Under the pieces are notes generated by a model. That model was not told where the DNA came from, ran no database searches, and saw nothing but the letters and a program-made list of their open reading frames with translations. From JABDIY01 sp963803875 (lineage in GTDB: Bacteria > Actinomycetota > Acidimicrobiia > Acidimicrobiales > SZUA-35): DNA of 64,000 nucleotides. This document shows, one piece after another, positions 1-9,274 of the stretch. The stretch is from positions 124,001 to 188,000 of the forward strand of contig CAWDOA010000012.1 of assembly GCA_963803875.1 (NCBI GenBank). The letters run 5' to 3'. Numbering within the stretch: the stretch's first letter is position 1; each line of letters begins with the position of its first letter. A program made the translations under genes and the position numbers.

Positions 1-5
1 AGGCA

Positions 6-1223
6 GTGAGTACTGCCGATCTGATCCCACCCGAAGCCGAACTCAAGAAGGTCAACGATGCGGTAGCTGATCTGCTTCGCAACCACCAGCCGTCAACAAT
101 GTCGTCCTCTGATTTCCGGGGCCACCAATACGACTACGGACTGGCGTGGGTCCACTTCCCTGAGGGCAGGGGTGGACTTGGAGTTCGCCCCCAACTGCAA
201 ACAGAAGCTGAGTCCGCTCTGCGTGATGCGGGAGCGCCGCCGGCAGACCCGGCTCAGTTCTTCATGTATCTGGCAGGCCCCACGATTCTCACCCACGGGT
301 CCGAAGAGGTGAAGGACCGATTCCTGAGACCAATGTTCACCGGTGAAGAGCGCTGGTGTCAGCTCTTCAGCGAGCCGGGTGCAGGAAGCGACTTTGCCGG
401 CTTGGGCACGCGGGCGGTTCGGGATGGTGACGAGTGGATCATCAATGGTCAGAAGGTCTGGAACACACTTGCACACCTCGCCGACTTCGGGATGCTGGTC
501 ACCCGTTCGGATCCAGATGCTCCCAAGCACAAGGGCATGACATATTTTGCTCTCGACATGAGGGCGGAGGGAGTGGAGGTGCGACCGTTGCGCCAGATCA
601 CCGGCGAAGCAGAGTTCAACGAGGTCTACATGACTGAGGTCCGAGTGCCCGATTCTCACAGAATTGGCGATGTCGGTGAAGGGTGGCGGGCATCGCTCAC
701 CACCTTGATGAACGAGCGAGCGACGATCGGCGCCGGCAGCATCCCCAAACGCGGTTCAGGGACGATCGCCTCGCTGGTTGAAACCTGGAAACACGTTGAC
801 ACTGCCCACAGAACACCGACGGCACTCGAGCAGTTGATGCGCCTCTGGGTTCGGGCCGAAGTACTCCGGCTCACGAACATCAGGGCAGCTCAGAATCGTC
901 GCGCCGGGAATCCTGGACCGGAAGGGTCGGTAGCCAAACTGGCGTTTGCAGGCCTCAATCAAGAGATCATGAACGCTGCAGTGAGCCTCGAAGGCGCAGC
1001 AGGAATGGTTGGGTACGACTACACCTTCCGGCGACCCGAAACCCTCAGCGTTTCCGGGGCCACCGAGGGCGTGCACCATTCGTTTCTCCGGGTCCGTGCC
1101 AACAGCATCGAGGGAGGCACCAGCGAGATAATGAAGAACATCCTGGGTGAGCAGATTCTCGGACTCCCGGGCGAGCCCCGAGTGGATAAGAACGTTCCCT
1201 GGAAGGACGTTCCGCGTTCCTGA
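6..1223 (+). CDS. Acyl-CoA dehydrogenase family protein
   Basis: This FAD-dependent enzyme is expected to introduce a 2,3-double bond into an acyl-CoA, passing electrons to an electron-transfer flavoprotein. The 405-residue length is normal for the family. The flavin/substrate-binding signature FSEPGAGSDFAG is at about residues 121-132, followed by a GQKVWNT segment. The C-terminal family signature GGTSEIMKNILGE is at about residues 373-385. Only five bases precede the GTG start, so the true start could lie upstream of the window. It is followed by a 212-base gap and unrelated small genes, so no operon partner is visible. The exact acyl substrate cannot be read from sequence. Confidence 0.9.
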   Translation: MSTADLIPPEAELKKVNDAVADLLRNHQPSTMSSSDFRGHQYDYGLAWVHFPEGRGGLGVRPQLQTEAESALRDAGAPPADPAQFFMYLAGPTILTHGSEEVKDRFLRPMFTGEERWCQLFSEPGAGSDFAGLGTRAVRDGDEWIINGQKVWNTLAHLADFGMLVTRSDPDAPKHKGMTYFALDMRAEGVEVRPLRQITGEAEFNEVYMTEVRVPDSHRIGDVGEGWRASLTTLMNERATIGAGSIPKRGSGTIASLVETWKHVDTAHRTPTALEQLMRLWVRAEVLRLTNIRAAQNRRAGNPGPEGSVAKLAFAGLNQEIMNAAVSLEGAAGMVGYDYTFRRPETLSVSGATEGVHHSFLRVRANSIEGGTSEIMKNILGEQILGLPGEPRVDKNVPWKDVPRS

Positions 1224-1435
1224 CGAGTGTTTGGGAGCAACAGCTGGAGCAAGAAACATAGGCCGGTCGATTTGGCAACCGCGTGAACCACCTGTCATTT
1301 CGGTCTCGATCGAGGGGCCAAATCTCGAGTGTCACATCTGCAGCACCTCCTGAGAGTCCTGGCGTACCACTTCCAACGGGTTCTATAGTGGTTCTCGTTC
1401 GCAGGGGGCTACGGGCATGAAGCGAGGAGATCGCT

Positions 1436-1690
1436 GTGCCCAATCCCGAAACACGGACAAGCCGAACCGATGGTGCCCCTCGGGCTGCGACCAGGGGCGG
1501 CTACAAAGCTCGGAACCTGGCAACCCTCATGGTGACCTCGCTCGCCATACTCCTGCTGTTCGGAGAACGCAGTGACCATGCGGCAACGGTCGCATATGCG
1601 GAGGGCGGCGGTTCGATTCCTATAGCGCCCGTGCTGGCCGGCTTCTTGTGGATAGCTGCACTCGAAACAATCCGGAAGCTGACCACCTGA
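1436..1690 (+). CDS. Small membrane protein of unknown function
   Basis: I do not recognise this 84-residue protein. It has a basic, Arg-rich N-terminus (about residues 1-28), a first hydrophobic segment at about 29-45, a short polar loop, and a second hydrophobic segment at about 61-77, so it is probably a two-helix membrane protein. The GTG start is chosen because a good ribosome-binding site (GAGGAG) lies just upstream. A TATAGT hexamer at 1384-1389 could be its -10 box. It stands alone between the acyl-CoA dehydrogenase and the gene at 1773. It could be spurious, but the ribosome-binding site and the paired hydrophobic segments argue for a real gene. Confidence 0.5.
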   Translation: MPNPETRTSRTDGAPRAATRGGYKARNLATLMVTSLAILLLFGERSDHAATVAYAEGGGSIPIAPVLAGFLWIAALETIRKLTT

Positions 1691-1772
1691 CCGCCGAACC
1701 CTAGAGGCAGGGGATCTGCCCATGTAGCACCGGTTCAGCCTCCTTTACCTTCGAGTTGGTGGAGGTGAGAGT

Positions 1773-2387
1773 GTGATTCTGTTGGAAGCGGCGACCTCCC
1801 GGGTTGCCAACGTCCTTGCACCACTGGGAATCTCGTGCGCCCCGGAACGATCACTCAAGGAGAGCGCTACTCAGATCAAACAACTCGCCGTCAACCTCGA
1901 TCCGATCCGCCTCCCGGCTGACCTTCGGGACTTCTGGGTCTGGTGGGCACCGGAACGATTCGTCCGGCCCGCCTTCGATGGATTCCTCACGCCCAGCGAG
2001 GCGATCGCATGCCGAGAAGGGATGCTCGATATCGGGTTTCCCTCGATGCTGATTCCTGTCGCGAAGTACGGCAAGGGCATGATCTGGACTGAGCTCCAAT
2101 CATCGGATCATCCGGGCTCGCGCATCTACTTCGGCAGTTACGCCGAACCGGACCTGAGGCTCTGGACTGTAGGTATGTCAGGCCTCTTCGAAGTCCTTGC
2201 CGATGCCCTCGAAAGCGGTTCGATCATCACGTGGTCGCCATCTGAATTCCGACTGGACCCGGCGGGCCTACAGTCGGCGCTCAACGCCCGCCATGACGAG
2301 ATGGATTGGCCCCAGACGCAATGGTCCATCCCGATTTCCGACCAGACCAAGTGGCCTCCGCACTGGAAGGCCGCCGCAGCCAACTGA
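1773..2387 (+). CDS. Uncharacterised 204-residue protein, possibly SMI1/KNR4-like
   Basis: This cytosolic-looking protein has no signal peptide or membrane segment. It is rich in Trp (a FWVWWAPERF stretch near residue 55, then an LWTVGMSGLFEVLADAL helix). The run of an N-terminal helix, an acidic/aromatic middle containing a YFGSYAEPDLRLW segment, and a helix ending in WSPSEF is reminiscent of SMI1/KNR4 (SUKH) fold proteins, which often act as immunity or binding domains. That similarity is by eye and weak. A strong ribosome-binding site (GGAGGTGAGA) precedes the GTG start. No toxin gene is adjacent. Confidence 0.6.
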   Translation: MILLEAATSRVANVLAPLGISCAPERSLKESATQIKQLAVNLDPIRLPADLRDFWVWWAPERFVRPAFDGFLTPSEAIACREGMLDIGFPSMLIPVAKYGKGMIWTELQSSDHPGSRIYFGSYAEPDLRLWTVGMSGLFEVLADALESGSIITWSPSEFRLDPAGLQSALNARHDEMDWPQTQWSIPISDQTKWPPHWKAAAAN

Positions 2388-2395
2388 ACCCGTGG

Positions 2396-2420
2396 AGTTG
2401 GTTTAAGTTTGCAACCAACT
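2396..2420. promoter_or_regulatory. Palindromic operator upstream of the HxlR gene
   Basis: A perfect inverted repeat with 8-base arms, AGTTGGTT (2396-2403) and AACCAACT (2413-2420), is separated by nine bases. It ends 11 bases before the GTG start of the HxlR regulator at 2432. Its position over the promoter and start region fits an autoregulatory binding site for a dimeric winged-helix protein. HxlR-family operators are commonly of this AGTTxG/AACT type. Binding is inferred. Confidence 0.55.
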
Positions 2421-2431
2421 AAGATCCCCTG

Positions 2432-2881
2432 GTGTCCGATTCGCCGAGCGCATGTTCAATCGCAGCGACTTTGGGCGTGATCGGTGACCGATGGACAATG
2501 CTGATCCTGCGAGAAGTGTTCCGCGGCCACCACCGATTCAGCGAGATCTGTACCCAGCTGGGAATAGCCAAGAATCTCCTCTCTGACCGGCTCGCACAAC
2601 TGGTCGAGGCGGGAGTCCTGGAACGCGTCCCGTATCAGAATCGACCCGTACGATCTGAGTATCGGCTCACCACCAAGGGAGCCGATTTGTCGGCTGCGCT
2701 CATCGCCCTCATGAAGTGGGGCGACCGCTGGTATGCCGACGATGCGCCGCCGACTGTGCTTGTCCACCGGGCGTGCGGCACTCCGGTTGAGCTCGACGTG
2801 TCATGCCCAACCTGCAACATCGTCGTCCCGCCCGGTCAGGTGCAGAACCAGGCCAACGCCACGAAAGTCGAGGCCAACTAG
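2432..2881 (+). CDS. HxlR-family winged-helix transcriptional regulator
   Basis: A DNA-binding regulator of the HxlR (MarR-like wHTH) family. Residues about 8-100 carry the typical order: Cys near the N-terminus (SACSIAATLGVIGDRWTMLI), then LREVFRGHHRFSEI, a recognition helix around GIAKNLLSDRLAQLVEAGVL, and the wing YRLTTKGADL. The 149-residue protein has a C-terminal tail with a CGTP...CPTC cysteine pair, possibly a metal or redox site. The GTG start lies 11 bases after a palindrome that is its likely operator. The stop codon TAG is immediately followed by the GTG of fbiC (zero spacing), so regulator and FO synthase are probably cotranscribed. What signal it senses is unknown. Confidence 0.85.
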   Translation: MSDSPSACSIAATLGVIGDRWTMLILREVFRGHHRFSEICTQLGIAKNLLSDRLAQLVEAGVLERVPYQNRPVRSEYRLTTKGADLSAALIALMKWGDRWYADDAPPTVLVHRACGTPVELDVSCPTCNIVVPPGQVQNQANATKVEAN

Positions 2882-5262
2882 GTGCCGAGAATGACCGAGT
2901 TAACCACGAGCAACCCGTCCTTGGCCGGGCTTTCAACTTCTGATCTTCTGCGGGCAGCGTCTGGAATCAGAGACATCCACCACGGTCGGCGAGTGACCTT
3001 CTCGCCCAAGGTCTTCATTCCGCTCACGAAGTTGTGCCGGGACCAGTGCGGCTACTGCACCTTCGCCCAACCTCCGGCTCGACTCGAGCACCCGTTCCTC
3101 GAACCAGCGGAGGTGTCTCGCGATCGCAAGACAGGGGGCGAGAGCGGGCTGCCACGAAGCGCTGTTCACCCTCGGCGAACGACCCGAACTCCGCTATCCG
3201 GCCGCCCGGAACTGGCTGACACAGCACGGCTACGACTCCACGGTTCACTACCTGGCCGCGATGGCCGAACATGGTGCTCGAAGACGACCGGCCTGCTCCC
3301 CCACGCCAACGCCGGGGCTCTGTCGTCGGAGGAGTTGGAACTCCTGAGATCCGTTGCAACCAGCCAGGGGATGATGATCGAGTCGCTCCGTGACGACCTG
3401 CAGGCCCATCAAACGCCCCCGACAAGGAACCGGCCAGACGACTGGCCACGCTCGGAGGCCGCAGGCCAGCTGGCGATACCATTCACTACCGGAATCCTGG
3501 TCGGGATAGGCGAAGACGAGGTCGACCGGATCACCGCACTCGAGGCCATCGCAGCGTCCCACCAACGTCACAGCCACATTCAGGAAGTCATCGTCCAGAA
3601 CTTCCTCCCCAAACCCGGGCACCAGCATGTGGAAACACGATGCCTGCCCTTCCGATGACTTCCTCCGGGCGATCGCACTGGCACGCATCATCCTTCCGCC
3701 CGAAATACACCTTCAGGCCCCGCCCAACCTCAGCGACGACTTCGGCCGGCTGCTCGCCGCCGGCATCGACGACTGGGGCGGCGTTTCACCGATGACCGCG
3801 GACCACGTCAACCCCGAACGACCCTGGCCGTCGTTGACCGGATCCGCGAGGTCACCGAAGGTGCCGGCTTCGTTCTCGCCCCACGTCTGACGGTCTACCC
3901 CGAGTTCGTTCTTGAACCCGAACGCTGGCTGCACCCAAACCTCCGATTCCCGGTGATGGACAGGTCCGACGCCGAAGGGTCTTGGCCGCGACGACCCCGG
4001 CGCCGTCTTCCCCGAAAAGGCGGAGTTCATCACCGAGCGATACCGACACCGACGGCGCCGAGGTGGTCCTGACCGGCGAACGCTCGACCCAGTGGTACAG
4101 CGGTAGCTCCCGACCGAACCGCCGCATCTCGTCGGCGGTCGGCCCCGATCCCATCGGTCCGGTCACCGACGTGCTCAGAGGTATCGACGCCGGCGACACA
4201 CCTGGCTTCGACGAACTCCTGACCCTGATGCGAGTCCACGGGGTCCCGAGGTGGCCGCTGTCGCTGCGAGCTGCGGACCGACTTCGTCACCAACTCGTGG
4301 GCGATGCGGTGACGTTCGTGAAGAATCGCAACATCAACTACACCAACGTGTGCACGTTCAAGTGCCGGTTCTGCGGGTTCTCCAAAGGGCCCCCTGAGCC
4401 TCAATCTCCGGGGCACCCCATACCTGCTCACCCTCGAGCAGATGCAGGAGCGCGTGGTCGAAGCCGTCGAGTCAGGGCGCGACCGAGGTCTGCCTCCAGG
4501 GCGGTATCCACCCGGACTTCGATGGCAACTACTACATCGACGTGACCAAGGCGGTGCGAGAGGTCGCCCCGGACATCCACATCCACGGCTTCACGGCGTT
4601 GGAGGTCACCGAGGGGGCCAGGCGCCTGAACGAACCCCTCGACAGCTATCTGACACGGTTGATGGAGGCGGGACAGAAGTCGCTGCCGGGCACGGCCGCG
4701 GAGATCCTCGACGACTCGGTGAGGGAGATCCTGTGTCCCGGACAAGATCACCACCGAGGAATGGCTGGAAGCGCACCGTACGGCACACAAGGTCGGTTTG
4801 CACAGCAACGTCACGATGATGTTCGGTGCCGTGGAGCAACCGGCGAGTTGGGTGCAGGCATCTGCTGTCTCACTCGCGATCTGCAGGAGGAGACCGGGGG
4901 CTTCACCGAGTTCGTCGGCCTGCCCTACGTTCACATGGCGGCGCCGCTGTACCTGAAGAAGATGGCTCGCCGGGGTCCGACGTTCCGGGAAACACTGCTC
5001 GTCCACGCCGTTGCTCGGCTGGCCTACGGCCCGCTCGATCAGCAATATCCAGGCGAGCTGGGTCAAGATCGGCCTCGACGGGGTGCGGCAGATGCTGCAG
5101 GCCGGCTGCAACGATCTCGGCGGAACACTGATGAACGAGAACATCAGCCGAGCCGCCGGTGCCGCGCACGGCCAGCACCTGTCCGCCGACGACTTTGCTG
5201 CCTTGGTCGAGCCGCTCGGCCGAACGTTGGTGCAACGAACCACCGGATATCAGGTGGTCTGA
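2882..5262 (+). pseudogene. fbiC: FO synthase (FbiC, CofG-CofH fusion), disrupted by many frameshifts
   Basis: FbiC joins tyrosine and a ribityl-diaminouracil into the F420 chromophore precursor FO, using two radical-SAM halves. Both iron-sulfur motifs are visible: CRDQCGYC (about 3034-3057) in the CofG half and CTFKCRFC (about 4351-4376) in the CofH half. Conserved stretches also survive, such as FTTGILVGIGE, VQNFLPKPG, NINYTNVCTFK and GGTLMNENISRAAG. No single frame covers the gene. Frame changes are needed near 3117, 3270, 3285, 3410, 3453, 3618, 3832, 3984, 4040, 4390, 4479, 4736, 4860-4880 and 5036. Between the breaks the protein is intact and no substitution-type stops are seen. This points to indel errors or very recent decay. 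It directly abuts the HxlR gene upstream. Confidence 0.8.
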
Positions 5263-5269
5263 CAGGCCG

Positions 5270-6959
5270 CTACTGATAGGTGACGACGACCGGGAGCGGC
5301 TCGACGGCGTTCACCTGTCCCGGGTTGGCGGTTGGGAAGTCTTCGTGAATGAAGTTCTTCCACCCCCACCACAACGTCTGATCCGGCGATGTGGGGACGT
5401 TGAGCATCGCGTCCCACGTGCCGTACTTCGAACCCAGAGATCCCTGTCCGTCGACATGGACGACGACGGCGATTTCCGGCGGCGTCTTCACATTCTCTCG
5501 GTCCGGCAGCATTCGTTTCTGAAACTGATGGAGAACGAGCACCTTCTGCGGAAGCGTCTCCTGGTGCACGAGCCCTGTGAGATAGTCGACGACTGCGTTG
5601 ATCTCCTCGGCGCTCACCGATCCAATCTGGCGCAAGTGCCGCTGGTCAGGCTCGAGTCGCCACTCGGGGTCCAGCGCAAGACCGACGTTGGGTAGCCGTA
5701 GAAACTCCTCGTAGAGCTTGGCTTGGGTCACGAAGTCAGTTCGGCCCGGTTGCAGATCCAGGATCACGGATACGTCGTTCGCACGTGCGGCATCGACCCA
5801 GGGACGGATCATGTCGACGTCGGTTTCGTTGCTGTAGTTTCCGTCATCTCCTGCTCGATTCGACGCAACGGTTGCGATGATCTCGAAGCCGGGCTGGAGC
5901 GGGCGGAAGACCCTCGGCGTCGTAGAGTGCCGCTCGTTCGGTGACCCTCTCGACGGCCCGTTCAGGGTCTGTCTCTCCGAGGATGCCGAGTCGGAATGTC
6001 AGCGGGTTCCCGTAATACGCCACGATCCGACGGTCGGGGAAGACCGTTGTGCCACCGCCGAACAGCTCGGCGTCGGACCCAGCGAGGGCGACCTGCCACT
6101 CCTCGGTAGCGGTGAGCGGATCGCCACCGGTGAAAACATCGGTCCGACCGCCGAGGAGGGCGCGGACGCTGTCGACGTCGTTCAGATCCGTGACCACAAC
6201 CTCACCGCCACCGGCGGTGATCGCAGGAAGGGTGAGGTATGCAGCCACGAGTGAGTCGGGCCGGTACAGAACAACCGGACCATCTTCGCTGGGGGCCCGT
6301 GTCGACGGAGGCGGATCGAAGCGGGGTGGCGCAGCGGTGGAAGTCGTCGTCACGTCGGTTGTCAAAGCTGTCGTCGAGGTCGTTGACGAGTCGACCACCG
6401 CCGTGCTGGTGGGCGAGATGTCAGATGAAGTGGTGGTCGGTTCCGATGCGGAGTCTTCCGGGGCCGAGACGGTGGTGACGACAGCCGTTGTGGAAGGTAC
6501 CGGCTCGGACCTCACGGAATCCCCGAGCCCTGAGCTGAGCGTGGGATCAACTCCGATGGCGATCACGTCGGTGACACCGAGACGCTCGAGTTCGGCGACT
6601 ATCTCGTTCCGGTCGGTAGGCGATCTCAGCTGCAAGAGTGGAGTGTTCTGCCGCACGGCTGTCTCGGAAGCGAATCGGACCGTCGTCAGGTCATCACCCT
6701 GCACGACCACAGCAGTCGGCATGCAGGAGTACACCTTCTGAGACAGCGCTACCAGGCCGCGTGGGGTGGCATCGGGCGCCTCGTCGAGGCTCAGAGGGGT
6801 GATCTCGGGCTCGCACGGCTGGGTGGTAGTGGTCCCTTGCACCTCAACCGCGTTGCGATCCGCAGTCGGGCGTGGGGAAGAGCCTTCGGCTCCGGGCGTG
6901 CACGCGGCAAGGGCCAGAACCAGGAACACACCGACCGGACCCGCTGATCTCATCCCCAA
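5270..6959 (-). CDS. Secreted lipoprotein with cell-wall-binding-repeat-like N-terminal half (one frameshift)
   Basis: The N-terminus is a lipoprotein signal peptide with lipobox LALAAC (Cys at about residue 20), so the protein should be anchored outside the membrane. A domain at about residues 65-130 (VVVQGDDLTTVRFASETAV, then TPLLQLRSPTDRNEIVAELERLGVTDVIAIG) resembles cell wall binding repeat 2. It is followed by a Ser/Thr/Val-rich low-complexity linker (about 145-225) and a second copy-like region (VVLYRPDSLVAAYLTLPAITAG). A frameshift near 5905 joins this to the C-terminal part (5270-5812 frame), which has DMIRPWVDAARANDVSVILDLQPG and ALDPEWRL segments. These look like a TIM-barrel or hydrolase-like domain. 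It converges with fbiC, seven bases away. The function is unknown. Confidence 0.65.
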
Positions 6960-7002
6960 AGCCTGCTACACCGGATCAGACTGTTGGCGGACCCACCGAG
7001 GT

Positions 7003-8121
7003 TCACATCGGTTCGGTGAGATCGTCGGGGTCGGGACCGACGTCGTGGACCAGGCCGCGACGAGCGGGCGCGTCCTCGGTTGTGACGAGATCGTTGATCC
7101 TCCGAATCATCGCATGCAGACGGGCGAAGCTGCGGTTGTTGAATCGGACCAAGAGCCGTGGGAGCAAGACATGATCCTCGTCACGCAGTTCGGCTGGAGT
7201 CGGTCCGCCTCGGCGCAACTGGTCTGACACAAAGATGTCGCCGAATTCGTTGTTGAGGATCGCAAGTGACTCGTCGGAGATTTCTGTGTTCAGCCGAATG
7301 ACCAGCTTCTTGCCTACATAACGGATCGAGTGATACGTGGTGTAGAAATGACATACATATCTCGCCGCTTCAGCCGGGTCATGGGTGTGAAAGTACAGGC
7401 CGGTATCCGCCGGGCCGATGTTCCCGCTAGCGCCCAGCTCGGTCTCCACGAACTGCTTGAAACTGTTCCAGTAGGTAGACCCCTCCGAATCGAGCAACAC
7501 GATGGGCGCCGGGTACGACTTGCCAGTCTGCACGAGCGTCAGCAGTTCAAAAGTCTCATCGAGTGTTCCGAAGCCGCCCGGCATCAGCACGAACGCATCG
7601 CTTTCTTTCATGAAATAGAGCTTGCGGGTGAAGAAGTACTTGAAGGTTGCGAGTTTCGGGTCGTTGGCGATGATGTCTGAGGCGTCGGCTTCGAAGGGCA
7701 ACACGATGTTGACCCCGTAGCTGTTCGTGACGCCGGCTCCCTCGATCGCTGCTGTCATCACCCCCGGCCCGGCTCCCGAAATGATCATCCACTCACGCTC
7801 AACGATCATTCGACAGAACTCGGTTGCAAGCCGGTAGTCAGCTGAGTCAGATGTTGTGCGAGCCGACCCGAACACCGTGCACTTCGCCCGCTCAGGATCT
7901 TGGCCGAACACCTTCGAACCGTTCAACATCTCAGCTAGCGCTTGCGACGCGATCTTCAGCTCGAGTCGCGAGAGTTTGGCGGCGTCCATGTCGAGAGCGG
8001 TGGTTATGAGCCGACGAATGATGTCGTCGTTCTTATCCTCACCGATCAGCCTGATCACCTGGGTAACCAAGCGGTCGATCGAAGCCTCGCCGTACAGATT
8101 GCGGGGTTTGGGAGCGGTCAC
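7003..8121 (-). CDS. LOG-family (TIGR00730-like) Rossmann-fold protein
   Basis: A member of the LOG/lysine-decarboxylase-like nucleotide phosphoribohydrolase superfamily. The diagnostic motifs are present: a GAGPGVM phosphate-binding loop at about residues 117-122, and PGGFGTLDE at about 181-189, whose Glu is catalytic in characterised LOG enzymes. At 372 residues it is longer than the usual ~200-residue cytokinin-activating LOG. It has an N-terminal helical extension (about 1-75) and a C-terminal ~130-residue extension. Many actinobacteria carry such long forms, whose substrate is unsettled. It is upstream of, and in line with, the lipoprotein gene at 5270-6959 (43-base gap) and divergent from the DUF3109-like gene at 8174. 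Confidence 0.85.
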   Translation of the reverse strand: MTAPKPRNLYGEASIDRLVTQVIRLIGEDKNDDIIRRLITTALDMDAAKLSRLELKIASQALAEMLNGSKVFGQDPERAKCTVFGSARTTSDSADYRLATEFCRMIVEREWMIISGAGPGVMTAAIEGAGVTNSYGVNIVLPFEADASDIIANDPKLATFKYFFTRKLYFMKESDAFVLMPGGFGTLDETFELLTLVQTGKSYPAPIVLLDSEGSTYWNSFKQFVETELGASGNIGPADTGLYFHTHDPAEAARYVCHFYTTYHSIRYVGKKLVIRLNTEISDESLAILNNEFGDIFVSDQLRRGGPTPAELRDEDHVLLPRLLVRFNNRSFARLHAMIRRINDLVTTEDAPARRGLVHDVGPDPDDLTEPM

Positions 8122-8173
8122 GAATGGAACGTTACCCGCGCTCGGGCGGGTCGGTGAGCTGTATTCTTCCTCG

Positions 8174-9001
8174 GTGACTTCCCTTCACGATGCGGTGCAC
8201 CATGGGCACCCCGATATCACTCCTCCTGGAGAGGTCCCCGACCCCGACGGTCACCGATGGGTCGCTATCAGCGACGATGACGGTGATGTTTGGATGTTCG
8301 ACGTCACCCACCTCCTCAGCCGCTATCACTGCATCTACGGTCAGGGCTGCCCAGGTATCGACGTCGAACCCGATCACACCGAAACGCTCGGCTGCTGCGT
8401 TCATGGTGCGCATTTTGTCGACGCCGACGACATGAAGCACACGTTCAGGCACGTCAAACGTCTGAGCGATACCGATTGGCAGTTCAAACCCATCGCTACG
8501 GCCAACATGCGGGGCAAAGGCAAGAAACGTACCGAGCACGGCGCGTTCGTCAAGCTCGAGTCCGGCGAGTGGACCACACGAGTTCACAAAGACGCATGCA
8601 TCTTCCTCAACCGCCACGACCATCCGGGCGGTGCTGGTTGCGCTCTTCATTCAGCAGCGCTGCGAGCCGGGGAACGTCCCATGGACTGGAAGCCCGACGT
8701 CTGCTGGCAAGTTCCGCTTCGAATGGAAGTGCACACCGACGACAACGAACGGGACACGGTATTCATTCGCGGCTGGGAGCGTCATGATTGGGGGGCCGGT
8801 GGAGCCGACTTCCACTGGTGGTGCCAAGAAGAGCCCGAAGCGTATACGGCGCCTGAACCGGTCTACGTCACCTCGAAGGACGAGCTCATCGGTTTCGTCG
8901 GAGAAGACATCTATCACGCGCTGGCGGAAGAACTCGACCAAATCCGTACCCAGACCGTCACTCCGGTCAGGATCGGCGGGGCCGAAGATGACCATGAGTG
9001 A
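8174..9001 (+). CDS. DUF3109-like cysteine-rich protein
   Basis: A 275-residue cytosolic protein with regularly placed cysteines: CIYGQGC, then LGCCVHGAHF, then KDACIFLN and GCALHSAALRAGERPMDWKP followed by a VCWQ Cys. This arrangement matches the DUF3109/YkgJ-like metal or iron-sulfur binding families by eye. No catalytic role is known. The GTG at 8174 is chosen because upstream codons of the open frame lie inside the divergent LOG gene and look non-coding. The stop overlaps the next small gene, indicating translational coupling. Confidence 0.7.
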   Translation: MTSLHDAVHHGHPDITPPGEVPDPDGHRWVAISDDDGDVWMFDVTHLLSRYHCIYGQGCPGIDVEPDHTETLGCCVHGAHFVDADDMKHTFRHVKRLSDTDWQFKPIATANMRGKGKKRTEHGAFVKLESGEWTTRVHKDACIFLNRHDHPGGAGCALHSAALRAGERPMDWKPDVCWQVPLRMEVHTDDNERDTVFIRGWERHDWGAGGADFHWWCQEEPEAYTAPEPVYVTSKDELIGFVGEDIYHALAEELDQIRTQTVTPVRIGGAEDDHE

Positions 9002-9206
9002 GGACTGGCAACAACCGTACCGAGACCGCGCCTGCGAACTGGGAACAGAACTCGCCGGCTTCGTCAACACGCTGAACGAAGTGATTGTCGATCATCTGCG
9101 AATGGCGGTTGAAAACGAGGTGGTCGGCCGACCGCAGCTGGACAAAGATCTCCAGGCTGCCAGACGTTCGATCGAAAAGGCCATCCGACTGCTCGACGGC
9201 CACTAG
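8988..9206 (+). CDS. Small helical protein of unknown function
   Basis: I do not recognise this ~72-residue product. It begins ATG ACC ATG at 8988, overlapping the last 14 bases of the DUF3109-like gene, so translation is probably coupled. The second ATG (8994) is an equally good start. The sequence is acidic/basic mixed and predicted helical (RACELGTELAGFVNTLNEV and KDLQAARRSIEKAIRLLDG), without cysteines or membrane segments. The context suggests an accessory or partner of the upstream cysteine-rich protein. An inverted repeat TCGGCGC/GCGCCGA at 9229-9260 follows it and may end the transcript. Confidence 0.55.
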   Translation: MTMSEDWQQPYRDRACELGTELAGFVNTLNEVIVDHLRMAVENEVVGRPQLDKDLQAARRSIEKAIRLLDGH

Positions 9207-9274
9207 TCGAGCCCGATCACGGTGACAATCGGCGCTAAACCGTTGGCGCGATTGCGCCGAAGTCCTTGGTACCT

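Noticed and set aside
1600..1640. T-arm-like sequence (GGTTCGATTCC) suggesting a tRNA gene
   Set aside because: The flanking five-base T-stem arms are not complementary, and no acceptor, D- or anticodon stem could be found around it. It lies within the small membrane-protein frame.
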